7,322 nucleotides of DNA, from the NCBI RefSeq assembly GCF_943193015.1, contig NZ_CALPCM010000073.1:1-7322 (forward strand). The letters are read 5' to 3'. Shown here in pieces: positions 5,636 to 7,322 of this stretch. Made by a program: the position numbers and the translations under genes. The stretch comes from Hominisplanchenecus_A murintestinalis (GTDB taxonomy: Bacteria; Bacillota; Clostridia; Lachnospirales; Lachnospiraceae). The number at the start of each line of letters is the position of its first letter. Position 1 is the stretch's first letter. Under the pieces are notes generated by a model that saw only the letters and a list, made by a program, of their open reading frames with translations, searched no databases and was not told the DNA's origin.

Positions 5636-5661
5636 AACATTGTTATCAATAACATTGTTAT
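5633..5661. promoter_or_regulatory. Tandem palindromic operator, probably bound by the TetR protein
   Basis: The 14-mer AATAACATTGTTAT occurs twice (5633-5646 and 5648-5661), separated by one base. Each copy contains the palindrome ATAAC-ATT-GTTAT, so there are two dyads 15 bases apart. The first overlaps the -10 and both cover the transcription start, the expected place for autorepression by the regulator encoded immediately downstream. Confidence 0.82.
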
Positions 5662-5671
5662 TGGAGGGAAT

Positions 5672-6292
5672 ATGGCGATTAGAAATTTTGAACTTGATAA
5701 AAAAATTATAAATGCTGCGAATAAAGAATTTTTAAAAGAGGGATTTACAAAAGCATCTTTACGGAGAATTGCTCAAAAAGCAGGCATTACTACAGGAGCA
5801 CTTTATACTCGCTATAAAAATAAGGATGAATTATTTTGCAGCCTTGTTTCTGATGTTTGTAAAAAATTTGATGAGCAATTCACTTATTTAATGCCACTAT
5901 TCTATACAGCTATTGAAAATAAAAGCATTGATAAATATGTTCAAATTGTGCATCTTGAAACACAAAATATTTTGAGTCTAATGTATTCAAACTATGATGC
6001 CTGCATTTTGCTTTTAAATTGCAGTAAAGGCAGTTCTGTAGAAAATTGGTTTGAGCAAACGATTCAGCGAATTATAACAGAAGCACAACAATTTTATTAT
6101 AGTTTTTTGGGAGATAGTATCAATAAAAAAGCGCTGGAATTAATTATTGTTGCACAATTTTCTGTTTATAAACAAGTTATTCAAAATGGGTATTCAAAGG
6201 AAGAAGCAGAAAGTTGTTTGGAAGTTGTTTCTCAATTTTTTGACAGTGGATGGAAAATGATTATGGATGACTTTGATTTTTATGGAGAATAA
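5672..6292 (+). CDS. TetR/AcrR-family transcriptional repressor
   Basis: A 206-residue DNA-binding regulator of normal family length. The N-terminal helix-turn-helix is clear: KIINAANKEFLKEGF (11-25), then SLRRIAQKAGITTGALYTRYKNKDELF (29-55), with the family hallmark of a Y-x-x-YK-x-KDEL end. Residues from about 60 onwards are the helical ligand-binding and dimerisation domain, whose ligand cannot be predicted. The start at 5672 follows GGAGGG. The gene is first in a three-gene operon: the next start is three bases after its stop. The tandem palindromes overlapping its own promoter imply autorepression and control of the two downstream genes. In similar arrangements the repressor responds to a small toxic molecule and the neighbouring membrane protein answers it, but that is inference. 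Confidence 0.93.
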   Translation: MAIRNFELDKKIINAANKEFLKEGFTKASLRRIAQKAGITTGALYTRYKNKDELFCSLVSDVCKKFDEQFTYLMPLFYTAIENKSIDKYVQIVHLETQNILSLMYSNYDACILLLNCSKGSSVENWFEQTIQRIITEAQQFYYSFLGDSINKKALELIIVAQFSVYKQVIQNGYSKEEAESCLEVVSQFFDSGWKMIMDDFDFYGE

Positions 6293-6295
6293 ATT

Positions 6296-7027
6296 ATGAA
6301 AAAGAATAAATTACAAAAGGAATATAAAGATAAGACACTGGCTATGTATTTTAAGATTGCAATCATTGGTTCAATAATATGTTTTGTCGGTGATATGCTT
6401 TTAGGCTGTTTTAATCCATCTGGTTCAAAAGGAATGGCAAAGTTTTTCCCTGCGTTTTCTGAGGAATGGTCTGAAGTAAATGCCATAAGATTTGTTTTTG
6501 GCGGTATATGCGGGGTAGTTGCGCTATTACTAATATTTTGGGGATTTTTTGCTATTTATTTATTAATGGAAAAATGGAATACATTATATAGGAAAATATT
6601 TTTAATATCATCATTTGTATTTGTTGCTGTAGGGACATTGTATCATTGCGTATTTGCAATTACTGCATGGTTATACAATAGATTGACAAATTATAACGTA
6701 ATATGTGCAAAACAAATTAGTGAAGAGTTCTTTTTTACATTTATATTTGTTTCTGCATTAGCAGCGGTAGGATTTGCAATGCTGTCATTTGTTATGTTTA
6801 TTGCAGCTATAAAAGGCGTGTGGTCTACTGCAAAGTGGTTTATTTGGGTTAATCCGATATTGGTGATGATGTTGTCTATTGTTTTAGTAAAGTTACTTCC
6901 TCAAAATGCAGTTCTTACAGGTATTTTTGACTGGGGGCAGCAAAGTATTAGTTTATTTGTGGTATTTTTCATTTTTAAAAAAATGTATTTAAGCAAAGGA
7001 ATTGCAAAAAAAGAAAATTATTTTTAG
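6296..7027 (+). CDS. Polytopic membrane protein of unknown function
   Basis: This 243-residue protein has about six predicted membrane spans: roughly 17-38, 64-90, 100-122, 144-171, 181-200 and 211-229, with a Lys-rich cytoplasmic-looking N-terminus and a short basic C-terminus. Span 1 ends in GDMLLG, and span 3 contains a YHC motif (residues 116-118). I see no transporter signature, ATPase motif or catalytic site. It resembles uncharacterised membrane proteins often paired with a TetR regulator in Firmicutes (perhaps the DUF6796 type, from memory only). Its start overlaps the repressor's translation zone (GGAG at 6284-6287, three bases between genes), so the two are co-expressed and probably co-regulated. 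A role in exporting or sensing the regulator's ligand is possible but unsupported. Confidence 0.85.
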   Translation: MKKNKLQKEYKDKTLAMYFKIAIIGSIICFVGDMLLGCFNPSGSKGMAKFFPAFSEEWSEVNAIRFVFGGICGVVALLLIFWGFFAIYLLMEKWNTLYRKIFLISSFVFVAVGTLYHCVFAITAWLYNRLTNYNVICAKQISEEFFFTFIFVSALAAVGFAMLSFVMFIAAIKGVWSTAKWFIWVNPILVMMLSIVLVKLLPQNAVLTGIFDWGQQSISLFVVFFIFKKMYLSKGIAKKENYF

Positions 7028-7039
7028 TGGAGTGAATTT

Positions 7040-7213
7040 ATGAAAAAATGTGAATGGATATTATGTCCTATATGTGGTAATAAAACTCGTGACAAAATGC
7101 GGAAAGATACGGTTTTGAAAAATTATCCTCTCTACTGTCCAAAGTGTAAGAAGAAAACGCTAATTGAAGTGAAAAATTTACATACAGCAGTCATCATAGA
7201 GCCAGACACATAG
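7040..7213 (+). CDS. Cysteine-rich KTR-domain protein (57 aa)
   Basis: A short protein, MKKCEWILCPICGNKTR..., matching the cysteine-rich KTR family, small proteins common in Firmicute conjugative transposons and near resistance cargo. It has two CxxC knuckles, Cys9-Cys12 in CPICGNKTR and Cys33-Cys36 in YCPKCKKKT, plus Cys4, so a zinc ribbon is expected. The KTR of the name is residues 15-17. Its molecular role is unknown. The start at 7040 follows a GGAG-type site (7029-7032) and lies 12 bases after the membrane protein gene, so it is the third gene of the TetR operon. The length is typical and it appears intact. It supports the view that the operon is cargo of an integrative element. Confidence 0.9.
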   Translation: MKKCEWILCPICGNKTRDKMRKDTVLKNYPLYCPKCKKKTLIEVKNLHTAVIIEPDT

Positions 7214-7242
7214 AGGCGGAGCCGATGAACAAGTGAGCAATG

Positions 7243-7304
7243 ATATGCTCCCCTTATAGTAGACAGACAAAATAATAAAACTGTCGCTGTAAGGAGGAGC
7301 ATAT
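7243..7304 (+). promoter_or_regulatory. Second ribosome-binding-site hairpin, with a -10 in its left arm
   Basis: ATATGCTCC (7243-7251) pairs with GGAGCATAT (7296-7304). Past a bulged A7295, 7252-7260 pairs with 7286-7294 (two G-T wobbles). Past a bulged A7261, GACAG (7262-7266) pairs with CTGTC (7281-7285). The total is 23 base pairs with a 14-base loop. The Shine-Dalgarno AAGGAGGAG (7291-7299) is buried in the 3' arm. TATAGT at 7255-7260 is a good -10 without a -35 inside the element. Confidence 0.7.
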
Positions 7305-7307
7305 TTC

Positions 7308-7322
7308 ATGGGACAACATTCA
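7308..7322 (+). CDS. Start of a transposase-like gene (partial)
   Basis: ATG 7308 lies eight bases after AAGGAGGAG and opens MGQHS before the window ends. By position relative to the IS tip and hairpin it corresponds to the OrfA start of the first element (5416). Five codons are too few to identify a family by themselves. Confidence 0.5.

Larger units (their letters stand above)
7241..7322 (+). mobile_element. Left end of a second IS3-like element, cut by the window end
   Basis: TGATATGCTCCCC (7241-7253) repeats the tip of the element at 5345 in the same orientation, followed by TTATAGTAGACAG. A hairpin and then ATG 7308 (MGQHS..., only five codons in view) follow in the same arrangement as at 5345-5416. 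The element presumably extends downstream with its transposase genes, but that part is not visible. Confidence 0.6.

Overview
The window looks like an accessory region from a low-GC Gram-positive anaerobe, most likely a gut clostridium of the Lachnospiraceae type. The reasons are AT-rich DNA, strong GGAGG ribosome binding sites, near-consensus TTGACA/TATAAT promoters, and gene families (TnpV, cysteine-rich KTR, Rpn nuclease) typical of clostridial mobile elements. All convincing genes lie on the + strand. The taxonomy is inferred from style, not from a marker gene.

Layout. Positions 1-805 hold the C-terminal catalytic part of a tyrosine integrase; its N-terminal part appears to continue in another frame and is broken at about 64-70. 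Positions 806-1221 are a gene-free gap with a strong hairpin whose T-tract is on the minus strand, an orphan promoter-like sequence, an inverted repeat and a promoter close to the next gene. Positions 1222-3735 encode an 837-residue protein that joins an XPD/DinG-like SF2 helicase to a C-terminal PD-(D/E)XK nuclease, a good candidate for a single-gene anti-phage or anti-plasmid system. Positions 4005-4804 are an Rpn-family PD-(D/E)XK nuclease gene with its own promoter, interrupted by a one-base deletion in a T run. It keeps an internal, well-spaced GGAGG-ATG that could express a 62-residue C-terminal protein. Positions 4951-5325 encode a TnpV-like transposon protein, visibly GC-richer than its surroundings.

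From 5345 there is the left end of an IS3-like element with a remnant of its first transposase reading frame. This is followed by a compact operon: a TetR-type regulator (5672-6292), a polytopic membrane protein (6296-7027) and a cysteine-rich KTR zinc-ribbon-like protein (7040-7213). The operon has a perfect-consensus promoter overlapped by two tandem palindromes, the obvious operator for the regulator. At 7241 a second, related IS left end begins and runs off the window.

Taken together, the window is a mosaic of mobile-element pieces (integrase, TnpV, two IS ends) carrying two nuclease genes with likely defence roles and one self-regulated cargo operon. The least expected signals are the two IS left ends, which share a 13-base tip and both fold the transposase ribosome binding site into a long hairpin built from different arm sequences. 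A TATAGT-like -10 sits inside the left arm, so a junction promoter would escape the hairpin. Also notable are the broken Rpn gene with its preserved internal start, and the helicase-nuclease fusion.
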